Made by a program: the position numbers and the translations under genes. This document shows, in pieces, positions 34,340 through 42,787 of a DNA stretch of 64,000 nucleotides. Source of the DNA: Labrenzia sp. VG12 (GTDB taxonomy: Bacteria > Pseudomonadota > Alphaproteobacteria > Rhizobiales > Stappiaceae); contig NZ_CP022529.1 in NCBI RefSeq assembly GCF_002237595.1, positions 3,642,501 to 3,706,500 on the forward strand, in the 5' to 3' direction. Within the stretch, counting starts at the first letter, position 1. Each line of letters opens with the position of its first letter. Below the pieces are notes generated by a model that saw only the letters and a program-made list of their open reading frames with translations, did not search any database and had not been told where the DNA came from.

Positions 34340-35026
34340 CTACGACCGCAACAGGCGCTTGGTCGAGCCAACTGCAGTGGCGATCTGGGAATAGTGCGCC
34401 TTGCGTTTTTCGGAGTTCCCCGCCGAACGCAGCAGCTTTGTCACCGTCTCGTCAATTGCCGCGGCTGCTTCCCGGTTCGCCCGCGCCAAACTTTCCTGCG
34501 CCACCGCGCGGTAGCTGCGGCGCCCTTTCTTCGCACGTGGTGCGCCCGTGTCCTGATATTTTGAAACAATACCGTCCAGTTTGCGGGACAGGCTCCTGAG
34601 TTCGCGAGCCGCTTCGCGGTACCCTGGCCGGTTGTCGATGGTAGACGCCGCGCGCGCCAGCACGTTTTTCAAGCAGTCAAAGCGGTATTCAGGCCGTATC
34701 CCGCTCTGACATTCATTGCTGCCACGGGTGATCAATGAGGCAACCCCGCGAGCAATGCCATCATTCAGGCCCGGGTTATTGCTCAGCCGCGGATCTCGCT
34801 CACTGCGATCAGGGTCATAGCTGGGCTCGGAGGGGGTGCTCTCCGTACTGCTGTCATTGTATTGCTGAAGATGGAAAAGCCCTGCCAGCGGATCGTAGGT
34901 GTCCGGAAGCGTCAGGCTGGGTGCCACAGGCAGAGCGTCAGCTTTGTCCGGTGACAGGACCGCGGCAACTGCATTTCCCGCCAACGCAAGGGCAAGGCTG
35001 CAGGCGATACTTGATCGAAAAGTCAT
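34340..35026 (-). CDS. secreted hypothetical protein
   Basis: 228 residues from the ATG at 35026, which has a GGGGGA ribosome site and begins a signal peptide (MTFRSSIACSLALALAGNAVAA). The mature part has a low-complexity Ser/Pro/Asp-rich stretch (about 55-85), two cysteines that may form a disulphide (SNECQSG and RFDCLKN), and a basic helical C-terminal half (about 115-228). I recognise no domain. It is convergent with dabA and lies downstream of, but well separated from, the caspase-like gene on the same strand. Confidence 0.65.
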   Translation of the reverse strand: MTFRSSIACSLALALAGNAVAAVLSPDKADALPVAPSLTLPDTYDPLAGLFHLQQYNDSSTESTPSEPSYDPDRSERDPRLSNNPGLNDGIARGVASLITRGSNECQSGIRPEYRFDCLKNVLARAASTIDNRPGYREAARELRSLSRKLDGIVSKYQDTGAPRAKKGRRSYRAVAQESLARANREAAAAIDETVTKLLRSAGNSEKRKAHYSQIATAVGSTKRLLRS

Positions 35027-35351
35027 GATTCCCCCAATCACATTGTCGACGCCCGATCAGCGTCTCAACTGAACGTAGATTGCCAGACGTGATGCGACCT
35101 CCTGAAAATCGACAGCAACTCGCACCCTCCTCAAGGTCAAATCAATGCGGATTCCGAACTGAACTACACCTTCTTGTGTTTTTGAAACTCACCTCAGGTC
35201 GGAAGCCGACAAAAATTGCCAAACTCCACTAAGAGACAACAAATATTACAGTTCAGGACGAACCAGATAAAGACAAACCACCTATGTGACTTTACGTAAG
35301 AAATTCTGACTTTGGCAATTGAAGTGGCCTCACGCACCCTGCCGCCACCGT
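35027..35351. other. 325-bp intergenic region
   Basis: Lies between the secreted hypothetical gene and the caspase-like gene, both on the minus strand. It presumably holds the promoter of the hypothetical gene. Apart from a short CTTACGTAAG-like palindrome near 35290, I see no recognisable signal or coding pattern. Confidence 0.5.
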
Positions 35352-36950
35352 CTACTCGCTCAGGCCGTAGGCCCTGCGCAGGCCGCGTTGGGTCTGAGGT
35401 CCGAATTGCCCGTCAATGCTGCCGCTATAGAAGGCCCGTTCAGACAGTTTGCGTTGCAGGGATCGGCGTGTCGCCGCCTTGAACATGTTCGGATTGTCCG
35501 AGAGCTGCCCCAGAACCTCTTCATTGCCGGACCTGAGAGCGCGATAAAGATATTCGGCGGCGTCATCGGCTGTCTTGTCCGCAACGACCCCGTCGTCAAT
35601 GAGGGCAGCGTAATTGAACATGGCCTCCGGGTGGCGCTGATCGGCCGCCTCGCCAAAGAGCTCGATGGCCTTTTTGGGATCACGTATGATGCCCAAACCG
35701 CCCTGGTAATGCAGGAAACCGAGATCGTTGATGGCATCCGCAAAGCCATCGGCAGCCGATTTTCGAAACAGGTCCAACGCTTTTTCGACATCCTGCTCGA
35801 CACCGATACCGCGCTCATACATGCGAGCCAACTCGAACATGGCTTCGGGATCCCCAGCCTCCACGGCCTTTTCCAGAAAGGCTGCGGCGCGGGCAGGGTC
35901 GTAGCGTTTCTCGTTCGGATTGAGACGCATGTAGGCGAGGCCTTTCAGCGCCCGGCTGTCCCCATCACGGGCAGCCACCTGCAGCTGCTCTTCCTGGTCG
36001 ACCTCAAGACGTCCCCAGGCATTTCGGCGCTCATTTGCCTCCAGCCCGTTCACTTCCTGGCTTTTGCCGGCGAGGAAGTAAGGCTTGCCGGAGAGCGAAC
36101 CGTAAGTATGCGGCTCCTGCGCGTTGCTCGTTGCCTTCAGGACGGAATCACGCACCTGCCGAAAGGCCAGGCCGATCTCGAGATCCTGCATCCTCAGCGT
36201 CTCGGCGAGCGCGAGGGCGAAGGGACTGTTGTCGCCCGCACCGTCCAGCGCAACCTTGCCGGCTTCCGCAGCATAGGCGACCAGCGTGCCGCGGTCGGGT
36301 GACGGCGGTGCAAGACTGCTCCTTGCTGCCGCGGAAGCAACAGTCAGCGTCTCTTTCAGACCACCATCGGCAAAAGGGTCGTTGCGGCAGGAATCCAGGA
36401 TCACGATCCGCAGCTGACGGGCCTTGTCGACGGCCTGGAGAATATCGTCCAGCGAAACGGAGGTATCGGCGACGCGCTGCCGGCTGCCGGCATCTGCGTC
36501 CGCCGGCACCAGGAAATTCCGGCCGCCAACCTCGATGCCGTGACCGGCGAAATAGACCAGGGCGACATCGGCAGTTTCCGCCTCGAAGGCAAACCGCTCC
36601 AGCAGGGCGCGAAACTCATCGAGGCCAATGTCGAAATGTTCGGAAACCTCGAAATTGAGGGCGTAAAGCGTGTCGGAGATCAGCCGGCCATCCCGGTTGG
36701 TATTGTCCAGGTCCGGTGCATTGGCATAATCGGATATGCCGACAATCAACGCCATCCGGCGTTCTGCGAACGGGTCGGTTGACGCCTGAGCCACTGCTGC
36801 GGACGCCAGGAACAGCATCATTCCGAGACCGGGCATGACAAGGCAGCGCGCCCTGAACTGCCCCGCCCAATTCATGAGACCCGCGGCTAGACAAAAGCGC
36901 ATGAAAACCCGACCTGCTGTTGACCTCATCGCAAACACGAGTTTCATCAT
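35352..36950 (-). CDS. exported caspase-like (C14) protein with SEL1 repeats and a peptidoglycan-binding-like tail
   Basis: 532 residues from the first ATG; the start is uncertain, since later ATGs (36902, 36836) also precede the hydrophobic segment at about 38-56. The caspase-like domain (about 62-290) keeps the dyad His137 in YFAGHGIEVGG and Cys188 in LDSCRNDPF. Three or more SEL1-type repeats follow (about 320-470), for example ALKGLAYMRLNPNEKRYDPA and AMFELARMYERGIGVEQD. The last 35 residues (FYSGSIDGQFGPQTQRGLRR) look like a peptidoglycan-binding motif. Predicted to act in the periplasm. Its substrate is unknown. Confidence 0.82.
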   Translation of the reverse strand: MMKLVFAMRSTAGRVFMRFCLAAGLMNWAGQFRARCLVMPGLGMMLFLASAAVAQASTDPFAERRMALIVGISDYANAPDLDNTNRDGRLISDTLYALNFEVSEHFDIGLDEFRALLERFAFEAETADVALVYFAGHGIEVGGRNFLVPADADAGSRQRVADTSVSLDDILQAVDKARQLRIVILDSCRNDPFADGGLKETLTVASAAARSSLAPPSPDRGTLVAYAAEAGKVALDGAGDNSPFALALAETLRMQDLEIGLAFRQVRDSVLKATSNAQEPHTYGSLSGKPYFLAGKSQEVNGLEANERRNAWGRLEVDQEEQLQVAARDGDSRALKGLAYMRLNPNEKRYDPARAAAFLEKAVEAGDPEAMFELARMYERGIGVEQDVEKALDLFRKSAADGFADAINDLGFLHYQGGLGIIRDPKKAIELFGEAADQRHPEAMFNYAALIDDGVVADKTADDAAEYLYRALRSGNEEVLGQLSDNPNMFKAATRRSLQRKLSERAFYSGSIDGQFGPQTQRGLRRAYGLSE

Positions 36951-37078
36951 TGAGGCAAAGCAGGTTCAAGACAAGTTACTTTTCGTAACGTCACCTACTG
37001 ATGTGCCGGCGACGGCGACACACTCGCGTGTCTTTGCGCAGCAGTGGTCAAGGGCACGGTTTTCGGTAAGAGCAAGGC

Positions 37079-38908
37079 TCAACCGACAGCACGCAGGCTG
37101 CCCTCACCGGAACCGATCGGGGCACAGGCCTTTGAGAGCCAGACCCTAGTCTCTGCCGAGCAGCGATCGGCAATCAGCTCTTCGACCCTGGCATGATAGG
37201 CATTCAACCAGTGCAGCTCGGTCTCTGTAAGGTGCTCGACCAACAGGGCGTCGGTCTGGATGGGAATCCAGGTCAGAGTGTCGAAGCCGAGAAAACCGTC
37301 TTCCAGCTCGACGACTTCGTAAAGGTTTTCAAGGCGAATGCCGTAGCGCCCCGCCAGATAGTGCCCTGGCTCTATGGACATCACCATGCCGGAGGCAAGG
37401 TCGACCGGACTGTAGGGTTTTCCGATCCGTTGCGGTTGTTCGTGGACCGACAGGCGATGCCCGATGCCGTGACCGGTCCCGTGATCGTAATCAAGCCCCA
37501 GATCCCAGAGCGGACGACGGCAGATGGCATCGATGTGATGGCCTTGCGTCCCTTTGGGAAAGCGCAGTGTTGCCAGCGCCACCAGAGCCTTGAACACTGC
37601 AGTGAATGCGCGCGCATACCCGTCCGGCAAGGTCCCGAACGTGTAGGACCGTGTCGCATCCGTGGTGCCGGTCTCGTATTGACCACCGCTGTCCATCAGG
37701 TAACAGCCTGACGGCAGGACCGGGGCAGAGGCACGCGGGTCCGCCGCGTAATGACACATGGCCGCATTGCCGCCGGCACAGGAAATCGTTCGGAAGCTCT
37801 CCGACAAGAACGTCGGCCGTGCGCTCCTGCAGCCCAGGATGCGTTCCTCCGCCTCATATTCCGAAACGGGTTCACCGGCCGCGGCCCGCACAGGCACTTC
37901 CCGGGTCAGCCAGGCTCCGAAATCGGCCCAGGCAACGGCATCATCCAGATGACACGCACGGATCCCTTCCAACTCGGTGCGGTTCTTGCGCGTCTTGGCG
38001 AGTGTCGCCGGGCTTCGCTCCAGAACTGGCTCTGCCTGTTTGGCAGTTGCCAGACGCGCCACGGCAGCCGGAGAGAAGTCGGGATCGAGCAACACGCGGT
38101 CGCCTTCGTCCAGAAGGTCGGCCAGCACGCCAAGGAAAGCCACTTTCGGATGAACACTCAACCAGGCGGGCAGACTGTCCGCCAGCCCATCCTCGAACTT
38201 GCGGGCGTCGACAAACCAGTGCGCTGTTCCATTTTGCTCCAGCACCAGAAACGATTGCGGCATCGGGTTATAGGCAACGTCGTCGCCGCGCACATTCAAG
38301 AGCCAGGCGATGTTGTCGGGCTGGGTCTCGACCATGAAGCGGCAGTCTTTGTCCGCCATCGTCTGCAGCATGTCCTGGCGCTTGTCGTCAGCCGAAGCAC
38401 CGGCGAACTGCAGCGGAAACGCGGTGATCAGTCCAAAGGGTTCGACCGGCTGGTCGCTCCAGACTGCATCGACCGGATTGCCGGTGACCGGTGTCAGCTG
38501 CGCGCCGGTGCGCTTCAGCGCCGTTTCAAATCGTTCGACCCAGCGTGGCGGCAGCAACATGGCGTCATAGCCGATCACCCAGTCCGGGCCTGCCTCTTCC
38601 GCCAGCCAGTTTTCCGGTGGGTGCTCCAAAAGATGGTCCCGCTCAATCAGATCCGCCGGACACTGGTTCTGGGCCTGAACGGTATAACGGCCATCGACAA
38701 AGAGGCGAACACGATCAGCCGTGACAATGGCGGCACCGGCAGAGCCGGTAAAGCCGGTGACAAACCCCAGGCGTTCGTCATGCGGGGCCACATATTCACC
38801 CTGATGGGCATCAAATCGCGGCACGATCAGGGCTGTCAGCCCGCGAATAATCATCTCCGAACGTAGGGAGGCCAGCCGGTCGGCCAGGACGGCGCGCATG
38901 TCAGTCAT
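37079..38908 (-). CDS. pepP: Xaa-Pro aminopeptidase (M24B)
   Basis: 609 residues, a three-domain M24B aminopeptidase: two creatinase-like N-terminal domains (about 10-310) and a catalytic pita-bread domain (about 320-545). Metal ligands are visible: Asp in YLMDSGGQYE and TTDATRSY, His in GIGHRLSVHE, Glu in SIEPGHY and RLENLYEV. It removes N-terminal residues from peptides with proline at position 2. The gene follows the peptide ABC ATPase by three bases, so it processes peptides as they are imported. Confidence 0.92.
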   Translation of the reverse strand: MTDMRAVLADRLASLRSEMIIRGLTALIVPRFDAHQGEYVAPHDERLGFVTGFTGSAGAAIVTADRVRLFVDGRYTVQAQNQCPADLIERDHLLEHPPENWLAEEAGPDWVIGYDAMLLPPRWVERFETALKRTGAQLTPVTGNPVDAVWSDQPVEPFGLITAFPLQFAGASADDKRQDMLQTMADKDCRFMVETQPDNIAWLLNVRGDDVAYNPMPQSFLVLEQNGTAHWFVDARKFEDGLADSLPAWLSVHPKVAFLGVLADLLDEGDRVLLDPDFSPAAVARLATAKQAEPVLERSPATLAKTRKNRTELEGIRACHLDDAVAWADFGAWLTREVPVRAAAGEPVSEYEAEERILGCRSARPTFLSESFRTISCAGGNAAMCHYAADPRASAPVLPSGCYLMDSGGQYETGTTDATRSYTFGTLPDGYARAFTAVFKALVALATLRFPKGTQGHHIDAICRRPLWDLGLDYDHGTGHGIGHRLSVHEQPQRIGKPYSPVDLASGMVMSIEPGHYLAGRYGIRLENLYEVVELEDGFLGFDTLTWIPIQTDALLVEHLTETELHWLNAYHARVEELIADRCSAETRVWLSKACAPIGSGEGSLRAVG

Positions 38909-38911
38909 TGA

Positions 38912-39898
38912 TCAGATCTCTTCAGCGTGGTGGCAGGCGACCGCGCCACGTCCCTCAAGGGCGCGCAACACGGGCAGCTCGGCAGTGCATTTCGGGGATT
39001 TGTGGCGGCAGCGCACATGGAACGGGCAGCCGGGAGGAATGTCCATTGGAGACGGCAATTCACCTTCCAAGTGGATCTTGGTGCCCTTGTCGTCCGGATC
39101 AAGCGACGGCGCGGCGCTCAACAGCGCCTGGGAATAGGGGTGCGAGGGATTGGCAAACAGCGTCTCGCTGTCGCCGATCTCGACGATCCGGCCGAGATAA
39201 ATCACCGCCACCCGGTTGGACACATGCCGCACCAGACGCAAGTCATGGGCGACAAACAGGATCGTCAGACCCAGCCGCTCCTGCAGTTCCAATAGCAGAT
39301 TGACGATCTGCGCCTGCACCGAGACGTCCAGCGCGGACACCAGCTCGTCCGCGATCAGGACTTCCGGCTCGACGGCCAGAGCCCGGGCAATCGCGATGCG
39401 CTGGCGCTGACCACCGGAAAATTCATGCGGGTATTTCTCAAGGGCGTCCTGGGGCAGCTGGACCAGATCCATCAGCCTGGCCAGGCGTTCAGGGACCTCA
39501 CTCTCCCCGCACATCTGGTGCACCAGCAGCGCCTCTTTCAGGATCTGCCCGGTGGTCATGCGTGGATTGAGGGAGGAATAAGGGTCCTGGAACATCATCT
39601 GGACCCGGCGGTTGTAACTGCGGTCCCGCCGTTCTTCCGCCGCAAACACATCCGAGCCGTGAAACAGGATTTCACCGCCACCCGGCTCGTGCAGCCGCAC
39701 GATGCAGCGTGCCAGGGTCGACTTGCCGCAGCCTGATTCCCCGACCACGCCGAGCGTTTCCCCGCGCTTCAGATCAAGCGACACCCCGTTCAGCGCATTG
39801 ACATTGCGCGGCGGCCGGCCGCTCACCACGTCAAGCACACCGCGCTTGCCCTTGAACATCAGGCTGACGTCGCGGATTTCCAACACTGTTTCGTTCAT
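38912..39898 (-). CDS. peptide ABC transporter ATPase (DppF/OppF type)
   Basis: 328 residues with Walker A GESGCGKST, signature FSGGQRQRIAIARALA and Walker B LIADELVSALD. The C-terminal oligopeptide-transporter extension includes CPFHVRCRHKSPKC, a cysteine set often seen in this subfamily. It overlaps the DppD-type gene (ATGA) and is followed by pepP. It is the second nucleotide-binding subunit of the importer. Confidence 0.92.
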   Translation of the reverse strand: MNETVLEIRDVSLMFKGKRGVLDVVSGRPPRNVNALNGVSLDLKRGETLGVVGESGCGKSTLARCIVRLHEPGGGEILFHGSDVFAAEERRDRSYNRRVQMMFQDPYSSLNPRMTTGQILKEALLVHQMCGESEVPERLARLMDLVQLPQDALEKYPHEFSGGQRQRIAIARALAVEPEVLIADELVSALDVSVQAQIVNLLLELQERLGLTILFVAHDLRLVRHVSNRVAVIYLGRIVEIGDSETLFANPSHPYSQALLSAAPSLDPDDKGTKIHLEGELPSPMDIPPGCPFHVRCRHKSPKCTAELPVLRALEGRGAVACHHAEEI

Positions 39899-40896
39899 GC
39901 CGCAGCTCCATCCCTGGCTTGCACCTTGTTGAAACAGGCCAATGCCCGGCCGGTGCCGCTTTCCTGAAGCTCCGGCCGGCCATCCTCACACGCACTAGTC
40001 TTGTTGGCGCAGCGTGGGGCAAATGCGCAGCCTTTCGGCAAGTTGAGCAGGCTCGGCGGTGTTCCGGGAATGGAATAAAGAGGCGTTCTCGGCGGCACGT
40101 TCTGAGGCACGGAGCGCATCAGCCCGACCGTATAGGGGTGCTGAGGCGCTTTCAGCACATTGCGGACAGCGCCTTCTTCCACAATCCGGCCGGCATACAT
40201 CACCGCCACCTGGTCACAGGTCTGCGCAACCACACCAAGATCATGGGTCACCAGGATCACGCCCATGTCGAAATCCTTGGCAAGCGACAGGATCAGATCG
40301 AGGATCTGCGCCTGGATGGTGACGTCAAGCGCGGTGGTCGGCTCGTCCGCCAGAAGCAGCTTTGGCCGCGCCGCCAGCGCAATCGCGATCATCACCCGCT
40401 GACGCATTCCGCCGGAAAACTGGTGCGGGTATTCCGCGAGCCGGGAACTTGCCGCCGGAATGCCGACCAGGTCGAGCATCTCCACCGCACGTTTTTTCCG
40501 CTCCGCCGCCGACATCTCGGTATGCGCCTTGAGGGTCTCGTCAATCTGCAACCCGACCGTCAGAAGCGGATTGAGCGAGGTCATCGGTTCCTGGAAGATC
40601 ATGGCGATCTCGCCACCGCGAATGGTGCGCAAGCGGCTTTCCGGTGCACTCACAAGATTGTCGCCGCGCCAGAGCACATCGCCGGTCGTGGTGCCATAGC
40701 GCCTCGACAGGCCCAGGATCGATCGCAAGGTCACGCTTTTGCCCGAGCCGCTCTCACCGACAAGGCCAAGCACCTCGCCCTTGTTGAGGGTAAAGTCGAC
40801 ATCACGGACGGCCGGAATGGAGGCCCCGCCTGCGGTGAAAGTGGTGCAGAGTTTACTGACCTGCAGCACGGGGGTTTGAACGCTTTTCAAGGTCAT
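39895..40896 (-). CDS. peptide ABC transporter ATPase (DppD/OppD type)
   Basis: 333 residues from the ATG at 40896, which overlaps the DppC stop as ATGA; the longer open frame upstream lies in the permease gene. Walker A GESGSGKSV, signature FSGGMRQRVMIAIALA, Walker B LLADEPTTALD. The C-terminal CAFAPRCANKTSAC stretch is typical of DppD/OppD. It dimerises with the DppF-type subunit. Confidence 0.92.
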   Translation of the reverse strand: MTLKSVQTPVLQVSKLCTTFTAGGASIPAVRDVDFTLNKGEVLGLVGESGSGKSVTLRSILGLSRRYGTTTGDVLWRGDNLVSAPESRLRTIRGGEIAMIFQEPMTSLNPLLTVGLQIDETLKAHTEMSAAERKKRAVEMLDLVGIPAASSRLAEYPHQFSGGMRQRVMIAIALAARPKLLLADEPTTALDVTIQAQILDLILSLAKDFDMGVILVTHDLGVVAQTCDQVAVMYAGRIVEEGAVRNVLKAPQHPYTVGLMRSVPQNVPPRTPLYSIPGTPPSLLNLPKGCAFAPRCANKTSACEDGRPELQESGTGRALACFNKVQARDGAAA

Positions 40897-41759
40897 CCGC
40901 GGGGCCTCAACAGATCTGCCAGACCATCGCCGATCAGCGAAAAGCCGAGCCCGGTAAGGACGATGGCAATGCCCGGCATCAGGCTGAGCCACCAGGCGGT
41001 GGTGATGAAATTGCGCCCTTCGGCGATCAGCACGCCCCACTCGGCCTGGGGCGGTTGTGCGCCGAGGCCAAGATAACCGAGCGAGGATCCGAGCAGGATG
41101 GCCAGCGCCATGTCGGTCATCCAGTAGACGATGATCGGGGTGATCGCATTGGGCAGGAGATGCCGGAAGATGATGCGCCGGTCGGAATAGCCCATCACCA
41201 CCCCGGCGGAAGCATAGTCATTGGCCAATTGCGAGATCACTTCGGCGCGCATCAGGCGCGCGTAATAGACCCAGCCGACCAGGGTGATCGCGATATACAT
41301 GTTGATCAGCCCCGGCCCGAGCACCGCTACCACGGCAATGACCAGAACCAGGAACGGAAACGTGATGATCGCATCGACCACGCGACCGAAAATCATGTCG
41401 GCGATACCACGGTAATAGCCGACCAGCGCTCCGACGACGACACCGATCAGAAGGGCGAAGACCGTTGCCAGAAACGCCATCTGCATGTTGACGGAATAGG
41501 CCCAGATCACCCGGGAAAAGGTGTCGCGACCGAGCAGGTCCGTGCCGAAGGGATGCAGCCAGCTGGGGGGCTGGCGCACAGCCGTGTAGTTGATGAAATT
41601 CGGGTCATAGGGCGCAAAGACGGATGGAAACAGTGCCAGGATCAGGGACGCACCGATGATGACAACACCGGCCATGAAACCCGGCTTGGCCAGCGCCATT
41701 TGCAGGCGGCCCGGCTTCTTTGCGGCCCTGTTTGCCGCGGAAACAGTCGCGTCACTCAT
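40893..41759 (-). CDS. peptide ABC transporter permease (DppC type)
   Basis: 288 residues with about six membrane segments. The family signature HPFGTDLLGRDTFSRVIWA is present near residue 70, and the EAA loop (YASAGVVMGYSDRRIIFRHL) near 195. It overlaps both neighbours by four bases, a tightly coupled operon. Confidence 0.92.
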   Translation of the reverse strand: MSDATVSAANRAAKKPGRLQMALAKPGFMAGVVIIGASLILALFPSVFAPYDPNFINYTAVRQPPSWLHPFGTDLLGRDTFSRVIWAYSVNMQMAFLATVFALLIGVVVGALVGYYRGIADMIFGRVVDAIITFPFLVLVIAVVAVLGPGLINMYIAITLVGWVYYARLMRAEVISQLANDYASAGVVMGYSDRRIIFRHLLPNAITPIIVYWMTDMALAILLGSSLGYLGLGAQPPQAEWGVLIAEGRNFITTAWWLSLMPGIAIVLTGLGFSLIGDGLADLLRPRG

Positions 41760-42697
41760 TTCAGGCGCATCCTCGGATCAAGCCAGCTCTGGAACAGGTC
41801 CGTCATGAGAAAGACCGCCGATACCAGTACGGCAAAGGTCAGGGTCAGGCCCTGGATAAGGGGATAGTCCCGGGCAAAGATCGCCTCCAGCATCGACCGG
41901 CCGACGCCTGGAACCGCAAACACCGTTTCGGTGACGAGCGTACCGCTCATCAGCTGACCAATGGACAGGCCCAAAAGGGTCACGGTGGAAATCAGTGCAT
42001 TTTTCAGAACGTGGCGGCCCAGGATCAACCGGTTCGGCAGGCCCTTGGCGCGCGCGAACTGAACATATTCGGCATCCAGCACCTCTATGATCGCTGACCG
42101 GAGGTTCCGCATCAAAATCGCGGAAGTGTAGAGCGCGACCGTCACGGCCGGCAGGAACAGGTGATACATCCGGTCCAAAAACGTGTCGCCATAACCGCCG
42201 ACCGGGAAAAGCCCGAGATGGGCCGCCAGGAAGGTCAGCAGCAGCAGACCGATATAGAAGACAGGCATGGATAGCCCGACCTGGAAAACGGCCCTGATAA
42301 GATTGTCCTGCCACTTGCCCCGATTGACCGCAGCCAGAAAGGCCAATGGCCCCGCGATCAGCATCGACAAGGTAACAGCGTAGATGGTCAGGAAGAGGGT
42401 GGTCGGCAGACGTGCCAGAACAACATCGAGGACTGGCGCCCGCATCAGGATGGATCGGCCAAGATCCCCCTGCAGCGTGTTGGTGACAAACAGCCAGAAC
42501 TGGGTCCAGAGCGGTGCGTTCAGACCGAGCTTGTCGCGAATGGCGGCAATGTCGGCGTCAGAGGCCTTGTCACCCGCAATTGCAATTGCCGGATCGCCCG
42601 GCAAAAGCCGAACAAGAAGAAAGATGATGATCATGACCAGAAAAAAGGTCGGTATCATCAGAACCAGTCGGTTCAACGTGTATTGCACACCAGCCAT
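41756..42697 (-). CDS. peptide ABC transporter permease (DppB type)
   Basis: 313 residues, about six membrane segments, with the DppB-type N-terminus YTLNRLVLMIPTFFLVMIII and the LLPGDPA motif near residue 31. The conserved loop is YVQFARAKGLPNRLILGRH. It forms the channel with the DppC-type subunit. An 18-bp stem-loop separates it from the binding-protein gene. Confidence 0.92.
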   Translation of the reverse strand: MAGVQYTLNRLVLMIPTFFLVMIIIFLLVRLLPGDPAIAIAGDKASDADIAAIRDKLGLNAPLWTQFWLFVTNTLQGDLGRSILMRAPVLDVVLARLPTTLFLTIYAVTLSMLIAGPLAFLAAVNRGKWQDNLIRAVFQVGLSMPVFYIGLLLLTFLAAHLGLFPVGGYGDTFLDRMYHLFLPAVTVALYTSAILMRNLRSAIIEVLDAEYVQFARAKGLPNRLILGRHVLKNALISTVTLLGLSIGQLMSGTLVTETVFAVPGVGRSMLEAIFARDYPLIQGLTLTFAVLVSAVFLMTDLFQSWLDPRMRLK

Positions 42698-42726
42698 TTC
42701 AATCGCCGTGCCTTGAAAGACCGACC

Positions 42727-42767
42727 GGGAGGTCAGGCACCCAGTGGGCTGGGTGCCTGAACCTCCC
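42727..42767 (-). other. strong stem-loop between binding-protein and permease genes
   Basis: GGGAGGTCAGGCACCCAG pairs with CTGGGTGCCTG-A-ACCTCCC, an 18-bp stem with one bulged base and a TGGG loop. It lies in the 90-bp gap after the binding-protein stop. No T tract follows; a role in transcript stability or partial termination is likely. Confidence 0.7.
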
Positions 42768-42787
42768 GCTCGTGGGAGGAACGCGGA

